DNA of 39,057 bases from an uncultured Aquimarina sp. (GCA_947495425.1 CANLYR010000043.1:1-39057); one strand, 5' to 3'; shown: positions 1 through 8,982, counted from the first letter of the stretch. Numbers and translations: made by a program. Notes: generated from the sequence alone by a model not told the origin.

Positions 1-741
1 TTCACATATAATACCACAGGCAACTATAGGACCAACTCCGGGAATCGATCTTAGCAAATAGTAATCTTTCTTATGATGCTTACGACAATAAGCACGTAAT
101 TTAGTACTCACATCGCGTTTTTGTTTATCTACAAAATCATAAGAATCTAATCGAGTCTGTAAACAATAATCCATCGTCTTATAATCAAATGACAACAATC
201 TTAACCAAGTCCTGAATTTATGTGACCAATGAGGCTTATCCATCTCTTTTGGGATTTCAATACCTAAATACAGTAATTGCATCTTTACCTGTGTTTTGAT
301 CTTACGCAATTCTTTTGATAATTCATTACGGCGACGAAATAAACAACAAAGTTGTTACCGCTCAACATCAGGAACGTGAATACCACTTAAACGACAATCT
401 TTCAATTCTCTACATAACAACCGAGCATCAATCTTATCACTCTTCTGAAATTGGACCTTGGATGGACGATGAACATCCGCTGGATTGACAACCATAGAAT
501 GCCAGCCAAAAGATTCAAACAATCGATGATGAGTGAATCCACAACAACCAGACTCATAACAACAATAAACCTGATATCCTTTAAAATGTTTATCAACATA
601 TTTCTGTAAGCCATAAGCATTCGGAGGAATGGTTAAAGTAGATCCATCAAATAAATCAGTAGCAGTATGAATTTTCCAACTTCGCTTGTGTACGTCAATG
701 CCAATAAATAACTTTGATAATGTAGTATCCTTTGTTTTCAT
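1..741 (-). pseudogene. IS110-family transposase, interrupted by a stop and cut by the window edge
   Basis: The first 128 codons read from 741 down to a TAA at 355-357. They carry the IS110 DEDD RNase H-like domain: GIDVHKRSW with D16, E63 in YESGCCGF, and D102/D105 in SDKIDARLL. Past the TAA the same frame stays open for about 118 more codons to the window edge. It encodes family-typical sequence (LFRRRNELSKELRKIK, then SIPGVGPIVACGI, the transposase_20 helix-hairpin region). The gene is therefore one transposase frame with a single in-frame nonsense codon, not two genes. The stop replaces a position that is often Glu in this family, so a GAA-to-TAA change is a plausible cause, which is inference. 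Unless the stop is read through, the product would lack the C-terminal Ser-containing domain needed for recombination. The family assignment is confident; loss of function is inferred. Confidence 0.85.
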
Positions 742-895
742 AATATAAAAGTTTAATGGTTTGTATTATATTAACTTAGGATACTGCTTTTACATTGTTG
801 CTATGCAAAATGTGCAGTTTGTAAGTACTCGAAAGGTAATTGTTTATTTCTTGGCTTTCAAGAAGCAAGCGCGCCAGACAAGTAACGTCGGCTAC
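1..895 (-). mobile_element. IS110-family insertion sequence (partial), transposase plus upstream non-coding end
   Basis: The element is called from its transposase. IS110 elements have no conventional terminal inverted repeats, so the outer border cannot be placed from sequence alone; 895 is only the start of the next plausible gene. The stretch 742-895 lies upstream of the transposase. In the IS110 group this non-coding end encodes the bridge (seeker) RNA that pairs with target and donor DNA. It contains a perfect 6-bp hairpin, TTCTTG / CAAGAA at 848-853 and 859-864, and a G+C-rich patch at 868-893 that differs from the AT-rich surroundings. Whether a bridge RNA is really encoded here is inference. 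Confidence 0.55.
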
Positions 896-916
896 ATGTT
901 AAAAAAAGACAAAATT

Positions 917-1435
917 ATGACTATTCAATTTTCATCAATACTCTCAATCATCTTCTTGCTAATCACAATAAGTTGTAAAGAGAACAAAAAAACCAAAACG
1001 AACCATGCAGTACCTATAGAAATCGACACTAAAAACGAAAAAGAAGCTATTCTGAAAACCCTTAATAACGAGACCAAAGCTGCTTTTCAAAGAAACTACA
1101 AGGACTGGAAAGATAAATGGGTACACGACCCCGACATAACAAAAACCTACATTGACTTTACGAACAATACGTTTTCAGAATCTGTAGGTTGGAATAAGAT
1201 AAGCCAGTTTGTTAAAACATTTATGGAAGAACACCCAGAACCTGAGCCAGTTCCAAAATTAGTAGACAAAATTGATGTCAGGCTCTACGGAAAAGGAGCT
1301 TGGGTGACTTATGAACAAAAAGACTCACTACGCGGACTGAAACGCGAAACAAGGCTCATGGAAAAAGTAAATGGGGAATGGAAAATTGCTGGAATGCAGA
1401 CTACTATTTACGGATTTAAAACCGATAAGAAGTAG
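917..1435 (+). CDS. Putative lipoprotein with NTF2/SnoaL-like (DUF4440-type) domain
   Basis: This is a 172-residue protein. It begins with a lipoprotein signal whose lipobox-like ITISC puts the lipidated Cys at 20, followed by a Lys-rich linker. Residues about 40-170 look like an NTF2/SnoaL-like cone fold: an N-terminal helix (KEAILKTLNNETKAAF), a Trp-rich segment (YKDWKDKWVHDPD), and closing strands ending in RLMEKVNGEWKIAGMQTTIYG, typical of DUF4440/SnoaL_3 proteins. I chose ATG 917 because it gives a clean signal peptide. ATG 896 is possible (MLKKDKI...), and the longer open frame from TTG 761 runs through the IS non-coding end and is unlikely to be translated. The gene stands alone next to the IS element. 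No catalytic residues are evident; the function is unknown. Confidence 0.7.
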   Translation: MTIQFSSILSIIFLLITISCKENKKTKTNHAVPIEIDTKNEKEAILKTLNNETKAAFQRNYKDWKDKWVHDPDITKTYIDFTNNTFSESVGWNKISQFVKTFMEEHPEPEPVPKLVDKIDVRLYGKGAWVTYEQKDSLRGLKRETRLMEKVNGEWKIAGMQTTIYGFKTDKK

Positions 1436-1543
1436 TAAGACATGCCTCCAATTCAATACATAAATTAATTGAGGGGGAATTTCCCTATCAGAATTTTACT
1501 TATATTAATTATCTTTAGCTTAGTGCATACGTTAAAAAAGCAA

Positions 1544-2035
1544 ATGAGAAAATATGTAGCGGCAATATATTTTTTGTTAACTATTCAAGACCTAAGCTGC
1601 GTTTCACATAAAAATAAAGTAGGAATGGTAGAGGAAGAAAAACAGATTATAAAAATGTGCCAAGAGTTCGCTCATAGAGCGGACGAATTAGAAACTAAGG
1701 CATTTGATAATTTGGACTACAAAGAGAAAGAATTTGTCAATGACTTCAATGCATTGTTTGAACAATACGCATTTGGAAAACAAAACAGAACGATATCCGG
1801 TCTGAATTTTCGACATCCCCCAAGATATTCACATGTTGAAAAAGCAGTTTCTATCGAACCAATCAAAGTAAATAAATCAAAATATGAAATATATTTTTGG
1901 GCAGAAAAATCTTTTAATTCTGTAAAATTTATAGTACAGAAAAAAAATGAAGTATGGAAATTAATAAAATTTCAAACTTGTTTAACAGCAAATCCAAATG
2001 AACGAAATTGTAGTTGGAGAACTCATAAGCTCTAA
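1544..2035 (+). CDS. Hypothetical exported protein
   Basis: This is a 163-residue protein of no family I recognise. ATG 1544 gives a short hydrophobic N-terminus (residues 3-15) followed by DLSC, a weak lipobox, so it may be a lipoprotein or simply exported. An alternative TTG start at 1469 adds a second hydrophobic stretch and is less likely. The body has a charged helical segment (about 25-75, EEEKQIIKMCQEFAHRADELETKAF) and then an NTF2-like strand pattern ending in SVKFIVQKKNEVWKLIKFQTC, which loosely resembles the preceding gene's ending (NGEWKIAG). A distant NTF2-like relationship is possible but not shown. It is followed by a gene-free stretch. Confidence 0.6.
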   Translation: MRKYVAAIYFLLTIQDLSCVSHKNKVGMVEEEKQIIKMCQEFAHRADELETKAFDNLDYKEKEFVNDFNALFEQYAFGKQNRTISGLNFRHPPRYSHVEKAVSIEPIKVNKSKYEIYFWAEKSFNSVKFIVQKKNEVWKLIKFQTCLTANPNERNCSWRTHKL

Positions 2036-2470
2036 AAAAACCACACACAAAACACTACCAGTATACAATATGAGTTTCTTTCTTAACCCAGATGTTTGTG
2101 TAGTTTCATGAAATCCGAAAGATCTTTTAGATTTTGTTCGGGGCAAGAAAAAAATAAACCTAAACAAAGAGTTTTTGCTAAGTGAAAACATAGCGAAATA
2201 CAAAAAGTAATTTGTTCTGACACATTTCACAATCTTAACAAATGTTAACGTAGCATAAACTTCAAAAAGCAAAGGATTGATTAGAAAATCAATGGTCTAA
2301 GCAATACTTTTAATAAGCAATATTATACTATCGAAGGGATACAAACATCTTCTAAACGGCTTATTTCGCATCTTAGAACGAATTTTCCTTGAGTCTTAGG
2401 TTAAATACTACCCAATTATGCGTTCAGACCAAACCACTATCAGCTTTCAAGATTGAGTGTTGTGTTTACA
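2036..2470. other. Gene-free stretch of 435 bases
   Basis: Both strands contain only open frames without protein-like composition. Right after the preceding stop there is a run, ACCACACACAAAACACTACC at about 2040-2059. It resembles the ACCACACAACAA found at the far end of the window (39042-39053), where a regulator gene is cut. No terminator hairpin with a T-run, promoter or RNA gene could be recognised. Confidence 0.5.
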
Positions 2471-3157
2471 TCATCTCACTAATCGCTCTTTTACCCATTT
2501 AAGGTATGAACGACCTACAGTTAGTTCGTGCTCATTAATAGAAATAGTCTTTTGCTTGAAATGGTTTACTTTTTCAATATTGACTATTGTCGTTCTGTGT
2601 ATTCTTATAAAATTAGATGCTGGTAACTTTTTTTCAAGTGCTTTAAAAGTAATGGCGCTTAACCATACTTTTTCTTCAGTAAATATCTTTATGTAATTAC
2701 CATAGCTCTGAACAAATAAAATATCTTGTATTAGGAAACGCTTATCTATACCATTAACCCTCAAGAATACATGATCAATTTTGAATTGAGGAATCGCAAA
2801 TGGTCGGTTTGTTGCTAATTTGTTAATGGCTTTTAAAAAACGTTCAAAAGCAATAGGTTTTAACAAATAATCAACCGCATTAAACTCGTAACTTTCTACT
2901 GCGTATTCTGCATATGCTGTTGTGAAAATAACTTTTGGTGGATGATGTAAGGTCTTTAAAAAAGATAATCCGCTAATCTCCGGCATGCTAATATCTAAAA
3001 AAAATAGATCAACAGGGTCTTGCAGATAGGCTCTATTTGCCTCAACAGGGTTTGTATAACTGCCCTTTAATTGTAAAAAATCAACTTTTAAAACAAAAGA
3101 TTCTAAAATTTCTCTTGCCATAGGTTCGTCATCAATTACAAAGCAGGTATATATCAT
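2471..3157 (-). CDS. LytTR-family response regulator
   Basis: The 228-residue protein has an N-terminal receiver domain (about 1-120) with acidic residues D9/D10, phospho-acceptor D55 in FFLDISMPEISG, a switch Thr in VIFTTAY, and K100 in DYLLKP. A LytTR DNA-binding domain follows (about 130-228; FVQSYGNYIKIFTEEKVWLS, FIRIHRTTIVNIEKVN, LTVGRSYLKWVKERL). LytTR domains bind imperfect direct repeats in target promoters. The start codon overlaps the stop of the upstream kinase gene by 4 bases (3154-3157), so the pair is translationally coupled. This is a typical Bacteroidota LytS/LytTR pair. Its target is not evident; the divergent protease-like gene next to the kinase is a candidate by position only. 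Confidence 0.93.
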   Translation of the reverse strand: MIYTCFVIDDEPMAREILESFVLKVDFLQLKGSYTNPVEANRAYLQDPVDLFFLDISMPEISGLSFLKTLHHPPKVIFTTAYAEYAVESYEFNAVDYLLKPIAFERFLKAINKLATNRPFAIPQFKIDHVFLRVNGIDKRFLIQDILFVQSYGNYIKIFTEEKVWLSAITFKALEKKLPASNFIRIHRTTIVNIEKVNHFKQKTISINEHELTVGRSYLKWVKERLVR

Positions 3158-4137
3158 AGTTGTATTTCTAAATTAACTTGAAAACTATTTAAAGTTTTTG
3201 TAATGGTAAGTTTATGACGGTTGGGATAGATTAACTGCAATCGTTTTTTAACATTTTTAAGACCTATTCGTGATGTGTTTTCGAGCCCATTATCCATCGC
3301 ATTATTCTTAATTGAAAAAAATAATATACTTTTTTGGGTACTGATTTTCAAATTTATGTAACTATTGTCTACCGTTGCTTGCGCACCATGTTTGAAACTG
3401 TTTTCAATAAATGTAATTAACAACATAGGTGCAATATATAAATGTTGTAACTGGTTGATATTCTTTTCCCAAGTAATCATTGTTTTTTCTAATCGTAATC
3501 GCTGTAAGTCTATATAATTATCAATAAACTTAATTTCGTCTAAAAGAGATACATTTTGCTCTTTGGCACTTTCCAACGAATAACGAAATAAATCTGAAAG
3601 CTTTAAAATAACACCTGGCATTAGCTTAGGTTTAAACATAGCCAGATTATAAATGCTGTTGAGTACATTATATAAAAAATGCGGATTCACTTGTTCTTGT
3701 AACAGCTTCATTTTCATTTCTACCTGAGACTCTTTCTCATCCTCTAACTGCAATTTATTAGTTAAAGCTTCTTTACTCATAAAAAAACCAGCTCCTATAA
3801 TAAGCGCCAATATTGTAGTTACAAAAGTTATGAAAATGGATGTTTCAAAAGCAAAATAACTAACTACTGTGACAACCGTAACTAAAAGAAAAACAGAAAT
3901 AACATAAAGTACTAATCGACTCTTATAAAAAAGTTTTTTTATGAGTACCAAATGATGGAAATAAATAGGTAAAAATAAATGTACTGAGGCGTAAGCAAAA
4001 AAAGAAAGTATAGTTTCTAAATTTATCGTACCAGAAGAACCATCAGTATCTCTCTGAACAATACCACTCAAGAATAGCAGGCTAATAAGAATAACCCAAG
4101 CTAAAATATTATATCCGATCTTAAAGAAAAGTTTCAT
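3154..4137 (-). CDS. LytS-type sensor histidine kinase
   Basis: The 327-residue kinase has four predicted membrane helices in residues about 10-120, then a short coiled coil (122-148) leading into the His_kinase domain. The phospho-acceptor is H153 in EQVNPHFLYNVLNSIYNL. The ATP-binding lobe has its N-box at TFIENSFKHGA (N246) and a reduced G-box, RIGLKNVKKRLQLIYP. No extracytoplasmic sensor domain is visible, so the ligand is probably sensed within the membrane. I chose ATG 4137 because a TAnnTTTG promoter element occupies 4153-4160, which would overlap any upstream TTG start (4155) and leaves a roughly 10-base leader. It is coupled to the response regulator downstream. Confidence 0.92.
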   Translation of the reverse strand: MKLFFKIGYNILAWVILISLLFLSGIVQRDTDGSSGTINLETILSFFAYASVHLFLPIYFHHLVLIKKLFYKSRLVLYVISVFLLVTVVTVVSYFAFETSIFITFVTTILALIIGAGFFMSKEALTNKLQLEDEKESQVEMKMKLLQEQVNPHFLYNVLNSIYNLAMFKPKLMPGVILKLSDLFRYSLESAKEQNVSLLDEIKFIDNYIDLQRLRLEKTMITWEKNINQLQHLYIAPMLLITFIENSFKHGAQATVDNSYINLKISTQKSILFFSIKNNAMDNGLENTSRIGLKNVKKRLQLIYPNRHKLTITKTLNSFQVNLEIQL

Positions 4138-4152
4138 ACAAAATTTAGAGTA

Positions 4153-4160
4153 CAAAGATA
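4153..4160 (-). promoter_or_regulatory. Promoter -7 element (TATCTTTG) of the LytS/LytTR pair
   Basis: On the minus strand this reads TATCTTTG, a full match to the Bacteroidota primary-sigma element TAnnTTTG, 15 bases upstream of the kinase ATG. No convincing -33 TTG was found at the usual spacing. The call supports the downstream ATG rather than the TTG at 4155. Confidence 0.5.
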
Positions 4161-4190
4161 ATTATTATAAAATGCAATCAGAAATGATAA

Positions 4191-4209
4191 TGATAAACGC
4201 CGTTTGTCA
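4191..4209. promoter_or_regulatory. Imperfect 19-bp palindrome between divergent genes, candidate operator
   Basis: TGATAAACG and CGTTTGTCA flank a single C, with one mismatch between the arms. It sits in the divergent region between the kinase gene and the aspartyl-protease-like gene, about 30 bases upstream of the kinase -7 element. A regulator-binding site is inferred from symmetry and position only. Confidence 0.3.
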
Positions 4210-4313
4210 TTAATTGAAGGATTTTATAAGCTCAATAGTGCCGTTAGTCATTCTATACTATGAATAAACAAATCTGCATTATAAATTTGTTTAAAATTCT
4301 AAAATTATATGTA

Positions 4314-5546
4314 ATGATAAGAATCATTTTAATCATCATTTTATACCTAAGTAATTATTTTTGTAATGGTCAAGAAAAAGTCATAAAATTGATTACAGGT
4401 GGCGAAGTAGCGCAAACTATATTTAAAGAACAAATTCCTTTTGAGCTACGATCTGGTATCATTGTTGTGGAGGTATATATCAAAGGCGTAGCCTATAAGT
4501 TTATTCTAGATACAGGTGCGCCAACAGTAATTTCTAAACAATTAGCAGAAACCTTAGACCTAAGCTACGTAACTAAAAACAAAGTTAGTGACAGTCAAGG
4601 CAATGCTCAAAATCTTGGATTTATTGAGATAGATGAGTTTACTATTGGTAATATTCAGTTTAATAATATAGGTTCTGCAGTTGCAGACTTAAACAAATCT
4701 GTAGAAATAGGTTGTTTGAATGTTGATGGTATTATAGGTGCTAATGTATTTAGAAAAGCCATTTGGGAATTTAATTTTAAAAACCAAACTGTCGCATTAT
4801 CGAACTCAGCATCAAAACTTCTGGAGGATGATTCTGTCAAGGGTATCAAATTTACCCAAGATTTAGTAGGCACACCTCATTTTACAATACAATTAAATAA
4901 ATCTTTGATTATTAAAGAGGTAGCTCTTGATATAGGTTCTACAGGTGGTTTTTCGCTTCCTAATGAAAAAACCAAAGGGTTAATCTCTAATGATTTCAAT
5001 ATAAAAGTTGCAACAGCAATAGGAAGTTCTTCTGCTGGTTTTTATGGTCATGGTGAAAAAGATACATTACTGAATGTGCTCATTGACACAATTAAATTAG
5101 ATAATTTTGATATTAAAAATATCATTGTTGATTTCACAAATGAGAGTAGTGCTACTTTAGGTCTAGAATTTCTCAAAAATTTTAATGTTGTTATCGATTG
5201 GAAAAATGAAATTTTCTACCTTACTCCGCAACGGCCCTATACAAATAATACGTTAGACTCTTTTGGATTTAAATTCGCTTTCGCAAAAGCTGAAAATGCC
5301 TTTGTGATTATTCAATTATATGAAAATTCTGAGGCTAAAAGTCAAGGCCTTCAATTAGGAGATGTCTTGTTAAGTATAGATGAAGTAAATTTTAAAGATG
5401 CGAGAGAGGATGATTGGTGTGAATACCTGAATAGTAAAACCATTAAAGATATGAAAGTATTGGAGAATAAAAAGAGTTTAAAGCTCACAATAAAAAGAGA
5501 TAAAAAGATATTAGAGCTTAATCTGAATAAGCGCAAATTGATATAA
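4314..5546 (+). CDS. Two-lobed retropepsin-like aspartyl protease with C-terminal PDZ domain
   Basis: The 410-residue protein starts with a signal peptide (about 1-19). Lobe 1 (about 45-165) has the active-site motif FILDTGAPTVIS with D66-T67-G68 and a second conserved segment, IIGANVFRKAIWEFNF. Lobe 2 (about 185-305) repeats the fold with ALDIGSTGGFSLP (D206-I207-G208, so DIG instead of DTG) and TLGLEFLKNFNVVIDW. Residues about 315-405 form a PDZ domain (SQGLQLGDVLLSIDEV), which in such proteins recognises C-termini or substrates. I chose ATG 4314 because it gives the clean signal peptide; ATG 4260 adds 18 residues. It is probably periplasmic or surface-located. Proteolysis is inferred from the family, and the altered second motif leaves it uncertain. 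It is transcribed divergently from the LytS/LytTR pair. Confidence 0.85.
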   Translation: MIRIILIIILYLSNYFCNGQEKVIKLITGGEVAQTIFKEQIPFELRSGIIVVEVYIKGVAYKFILDTGAPTVISKQLAETLDLSYVTKNKVSDSQGNAQNLGFIEIDEFTIGNIQFNNIGSAVADLNKSVEIGCLNVDGIIGANVFRKAIWEFNFKNQTVALSNSASKLLEDDSVKGIKFTQDLVGTPHFTIQLNKSLIIKEVALDIGSTGGFSLPNEKTKGLISNDFNIKVATAIGSSSAGFYGHGEKDTLLNVLIDTIKLDNFDIKNIIVDFTNESSATLGLEFLKNFNVVIDWKNEIFYLTPQRPYTNNTLDSFGFKFAFAKAENAFVIIQLYENSEAKSQGLQLGDVLLSIDEVNFKDAREDDWCEYLNSKTIKDMKVLENKKSLKLTIKRDKKILELNLNKRKLI

Positions 5547-5652
5547 ACTCAAATGAATTTTTAATTAACAGTGTTGTTGTACATCGGTTAGTTTTAGTTA
5601 TGTATACAATTTTATATATAGGCAGTAAGTATCCAATAGATTTTGTAAATAA

Positions 5653-5682
5653 AAAAAGAGCTGTCCTAAAACAGCTCTTTTT
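5653..5682. terminator. Bidirectional intrinsic terminator
   Basis: A perfect 12-bp stem, AAAAAGAGCTGT / ACAGCTCTTTTT, with a six-base loop (CCTAAA). It has an A-run on the 5' side and a T-run on the 3' side, so it can end transcription from both convergent neighbours: the aspartyl-protease-like gene (+) and the M36 protease gene (-). Confidence 0.9.
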
Positions 5683-5709
5683 ACTAATCTAAAATTCTTA
5701 ACCGATTAC

Positions 5710-8700
5710 TTATCTAATGATAAATTGTTTTACAACTTTGGCTTGTGCATCTTGAAGTTCAAGAATGTACATACCCGCACCAAAACCTTCAATGTTTATG
5801 GCGCCATCAGTATTAAGTTTTCCTTCTCTTACTATTTGTCCCATAATATTGACTATAGTAAATGAAGTATTCGATACATTTTTGTTCGGCATATATACTC
5901 TAAGTGAATTCCCCTTGGTTACAGGGTTCGGAGCTAATCTAACAGCAGCAAATGCATCTTCTTCTCCATCAGTTCCTATAGTTGGTGTTATCCCTCCAAA
6001 ATTTGAAGCAATTTCTGCAATAGAGCTACCACAAGATCCTTCATAAATTTTCACATTAGAGAATGTAGACGTATTTCCTGATCCGGCATCATTATCGTTA
6101 ATAAATACTAATCGATCCATAGCACCTGTATAAAGACTACCGACAGGTATAACGTAAGTCTTAGTTCCGCTTGCGTAGTTATCATAGTCAAGCACTCCAT
6201 AATTTTGAGTACCGTGAACTTTAATATACCTTCCGGGTGTTAGTGAATTATCATCTTCAAAACCTACTGCATGTATTTCTCCTTGCGCAGTACTACTGAA
6301 ATCAAATTCTATGACCGTATTTGCGGTTACTGTATAATTTAATGCAATGTATTTCCAGGTATTATTGGTCAATGATAGTGATGCTCCTGAATTTCCTATA
6401 GAAGAATTACCCGCAGCATCTTGATTAGAGAATGGAGTAATTTGGAAATCATTAAAATTCAAAGCTGCACAATCTGGATCTGGACCACCAGCACCATTTT
6501 GAATACTAATAGCATCTATAGCGATATCACTTTGCCATCCACTTGTCCCAGAACCGGTAACTACATTAAATCGTAATTGTACACTTGCTTCTCCTGCATA
6601 GGCAGCAAGATCAATATCAGCTGCATTCCAAGCATTTCCTTGGTCTCCATTTTTACTGAATATACTTGTCCAATTTCCTGTATTATTAGTTCTTGCCTCA
6701 ACATTCAGACTGTTGATGGTTGTTCCAAACATATGGTATTGGAAAGTTAGTCTAGGAGTACTAAGCCCGGTAAAGTTTAAACAAGGAGAGTTCAAAATTG
6801 CTCTTTTGTTAGGGAAACCTGTTCCATTACCAGAGGCCTCTACATACACATAAAAATTACCATCAGCTCCGCTGGCAGGTCCTGTTTGACTAGAAGGAGT
6901 ACCTCCAGAATCTCTAGTCCAGTCGATATCATCACCAGTAGTTGCATTTTTCCAATCACCAAGATTGGATTCAAAACTTTCACTAAATGGGAAGGAAGCT
7001 ACATCACCTGAGCAATTCCCTGTATCTGGATCAGGGCCACCACCATCACAAGGATTTACAAAAGAAACCGTTTGATCTGTTTGACCATTTGATCCGCCAT
7101 TATTATTTTCATTAGCGTCTTGTCCTACACCTCTTTCAGCAAATGCTTTCCAGATTAAGCATCGGTATGCTCCGCCATATAAATCCTGATCAGCTTGTAA
7201 TATACCATCACGTCCAGAAACAAATCCTGGATTGTTAGCTGTATTTTTTAACCCCTCTATAACAAGGGCCATTGCAATGTTATTACCACCAGTTCCATTA
7301 TAAAAATCTGGATTAAAACCTTCTTGATCGATCAATAACCATGTCATATCCCAAAGAATAGTTGCAAACGCGTATCCTACACCATGTGGTCTAGCTAAAC
7401 TACCTATGTCTGCATATTCGGTATCATTAATAGCTCTGTTTGTAGAATATCGTGTAGGACGAATTCCTGCTCCGGTTGTTGGTTGACCTAAAGCATAAGT
7501 ACCTATTCCTCTACCGTCAGTACCCACATCACCGGCTTTCATAGTAAGCATTAATCCAAACCAATCGGACCATCCTTCTCCCATTTGTTCAAAACCACCA
7601 AGCGCATTGGTATTTCTTCCTCCTACTAGCCTGGTAGAAATACCATGACCATATTCATGAGCAATAATCCCATTATCGAAAGAACCATCTCTTCCCGGGT
7701 TCGTTCTGTTCCAAAGAAACATTTGCATTCTTGGGTTACTCCCATCGCCTGGAGTGGCAAAATTAGCATTATTTGTTCCGCTACCATCTTGTCCATCAGC
7801 ATTTACAGAATCACCTCCTGATCCACCTTTACCATAGTTGTTTTCCTGAAAGTTACCACTAGCTTCATCAAAACCATATTGATACCATACATCATGCATA
7901 ATATTGTTCCAGTAGAATAAGTTTGTGATCGATGCACTTCTGTAGTTACTAGGTGCTTGACTTAAATTCACTGGAAAGTTGAAATCTAAAGCAGACCCAC
8001 CGTCTGGAGAAAAGCCAGTACCGTTATTTCCGTTAGCATCATCCTGAGCCCACACATTATTACCTCTGGTAATTGTATATTCTGCACCAGAAGCTCCATT
8101 AGTATCATGCCATCCAAAAGGTGAAGCATTAGTATTTGCAGGATCGGTAGCAATAGTACGATTACCATGAATTGGGCTTTCTGATGGCATAGCATACACA
8201 TTATAAGAATCGGGTGCTAATGCAGCTGTAGCAGCTTTAGTTAAGGGACCTATCATTGTACTAGCAACATGTACAGATGATTTGTGATCATGCGATTCAT
8301 GATCTGGTGCATCAAAACTACAAGAGATGACCCAGTTATCTTCTCTAATAATTTCATTTGTTGCTACATCTACGTAGGAATTCCACCAGTTCTTGCCTCC
8401 TTTTTCATATAAATTAACATTATAAGTAAGATGTAGTTCATCATTATGATACACATATGCTTTTTGAACTTTAATCACTCCGTTCTCTGTAATATTAGAA
8501 TTTTTATATACGGAGACCGCATCGCCATTAGAAGATTTGTTAGTTACTTTTGCAGCTACTTGTGCTCTAGCCAAGTTGTGTTTACGAGTTACAGCAGCTA
8601 TAGCATCTATTTCGTTACTCGACATCTTAACCGAAGTAACTTTTGAAGCTGCATCAGGTATCAACTGATTTACAGAGTAGTATACTTTCCCATTTTTTAC

Positions 8701-8955
8701 AGACACCTTATATGTTCCATTTACAATAGGTGTGCCATTAAGGTATTGAGTAATATAACCGTGCGTTATGCTCTTGTTTAATGAAGAGGCTGTACTGGTT
8801 ATTTTCCATTCTAAACCATTAGAAGCTGATTTGTTTTCACTATCAGCTATTACTTCATTAAAATGATTTTGAACAGCTGATTTGATGTCTTGTTGTGCAA
8901 AAGATGTTTGTCCTATTAAAAACAATAGTAAGACAAACGAGTAGACTTTTTTCAT
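5710..8955 (-). CDS. Secreted M36 (fungalysin) metalloprotease with T9SS sorting domain
   Basis: This is a 1081-residue exoprotease. The order is: signal peptide (1-20, ending FAQQ); FTP/PepSY-type inhibitory propeptide (about 20-200); M36 catalytic domain (about 210-620) with zinc-binding H433-E434-Y-G-H437 and third ligand E460 in GEGWSDW; a MAM-like adhesion domain (about 653-810, SFESNLGDWKN); a second beta-sandwich (about 837-985); and a C-terminal type IX sorting domain (about 1003-1081; LAPNPVTKGNSLRVYMP, GMYILELQDAQAKVVKQFIIR). It should be exported by Sec, activated by propeptide removal, and secreted or anchored through T9SS to degrade external protein. ATG 8955 gives a textbook signal peptide. 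The upstream TTG at 8985 overlaps the promoter element at 8983-8990 and is rejected. All catalytic residues are intact. Confidence 0.96.
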   Translation of the reverse strand: MKKVYSFVLLLFLIGQTSFAQQDIKSAVQNHFNEVIADSENKSASNGLEWKITSTASSLNKSITHGYITQYLNGTPIVNGTYKVSVKNGKVYYSVNQLIPDAASKVTSVKMSSNEIDAIAAVTRKHNLARAQVAAKVTNKSSNGDAVSVYKNSNITENGVIKVQKAYVYHNDELHLTYNVNLYEKGGKNWWNSYVDVATNEIIREDNWVISCSFDAPDHESHDHKSSVHVASTMIGPLTKAATAALAPDSYNVYAMPSESPIHGNRTIATDPANTNASPFGWHDTNGASGAEYTITRGNNVWAQDDANGNNGTGFSPDGGSALDFNFPVNLSQAPSNYRSASITNLFYWNNIMHDVWYQYGFDEASGNFQENNYGKGGSGGDSVNADGQDGSGTNNANFATPGDGSNPRMQMFLWNRTNPGRDGSFDNGIIAHEYGHGISTRLVGGRNTNALGGFEQMGEGWSDWFGLMLTMKAGDVGTDGRGIGTYALGQPTTGAGIRPTRYSTNRAINDTEYADIGSLARPHGVGYAFATILWDMTWLLIDQEGFNPDFYNGTGGNNIAMALVIEGLKNTANNPGFVSGRDGILQADQDLYGGAYRCLIWKAFAERGVGQDANENNNGGSNGQTDQTVSFVNPCDGGGPDPDTGNCSGDVASFPFSESFESNLGDWKNATTGDDIDWTRDSGGTPSSQTGPASGADGNFYVYVEASGNGTGFPNKRAILNSPCLNFTGLSTPRLTFQYHMFGTTINSLNVEARTNNTGNWTSIFSKNGDQGNAWNAADIDLAAYAGEASVQLRFNVVTGSGTSGWQSDIAIDAISIQNGAGGPDPDCAALNFNDFQITPFSNQDAAGNSSIGNSGASLSLTNNTWKYIALNYTVTANTVIEFDFSSTAQGEIHAVGFEDDNSLTPGRYIKVHGTQNYGVLDYDNYASGTKTYVIPVGSLYTGAMDRLVFINDNDAGSGNTSTFSNVKIYEGSCGSSIAEIASNFGGITPTIGTDGEEDAFAAVRLAPNPVTKGNSLRVYMPNKNVSNTSFTIVNIMGQIVREGKLNTDGAINIEGFGAGMYILELQDAQAKVVKQFIIR

Positions 8956-8982
8956 ATATATAAGTTTTGAGTTTGTGTTACT

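Noticed and set aside
761..916. N-terminal extension of the NTF2-like lipoprotein from TTG 761
   Set aside because: It runs through the IS non-coding end, has no protein-like character, and would bury the lipoprotein signal.
1982..2272. 96-residue frame on the minus strand
   Set aside because: It overlaps the end of the gene at 1544-2035, has irregular composition and no recognisable domain; more likely chance.
2457..2696. 79-residue frame on the plus strand
   Set aside because: It lies antisense within the LytTR response regulator, which is clearly the real gene.
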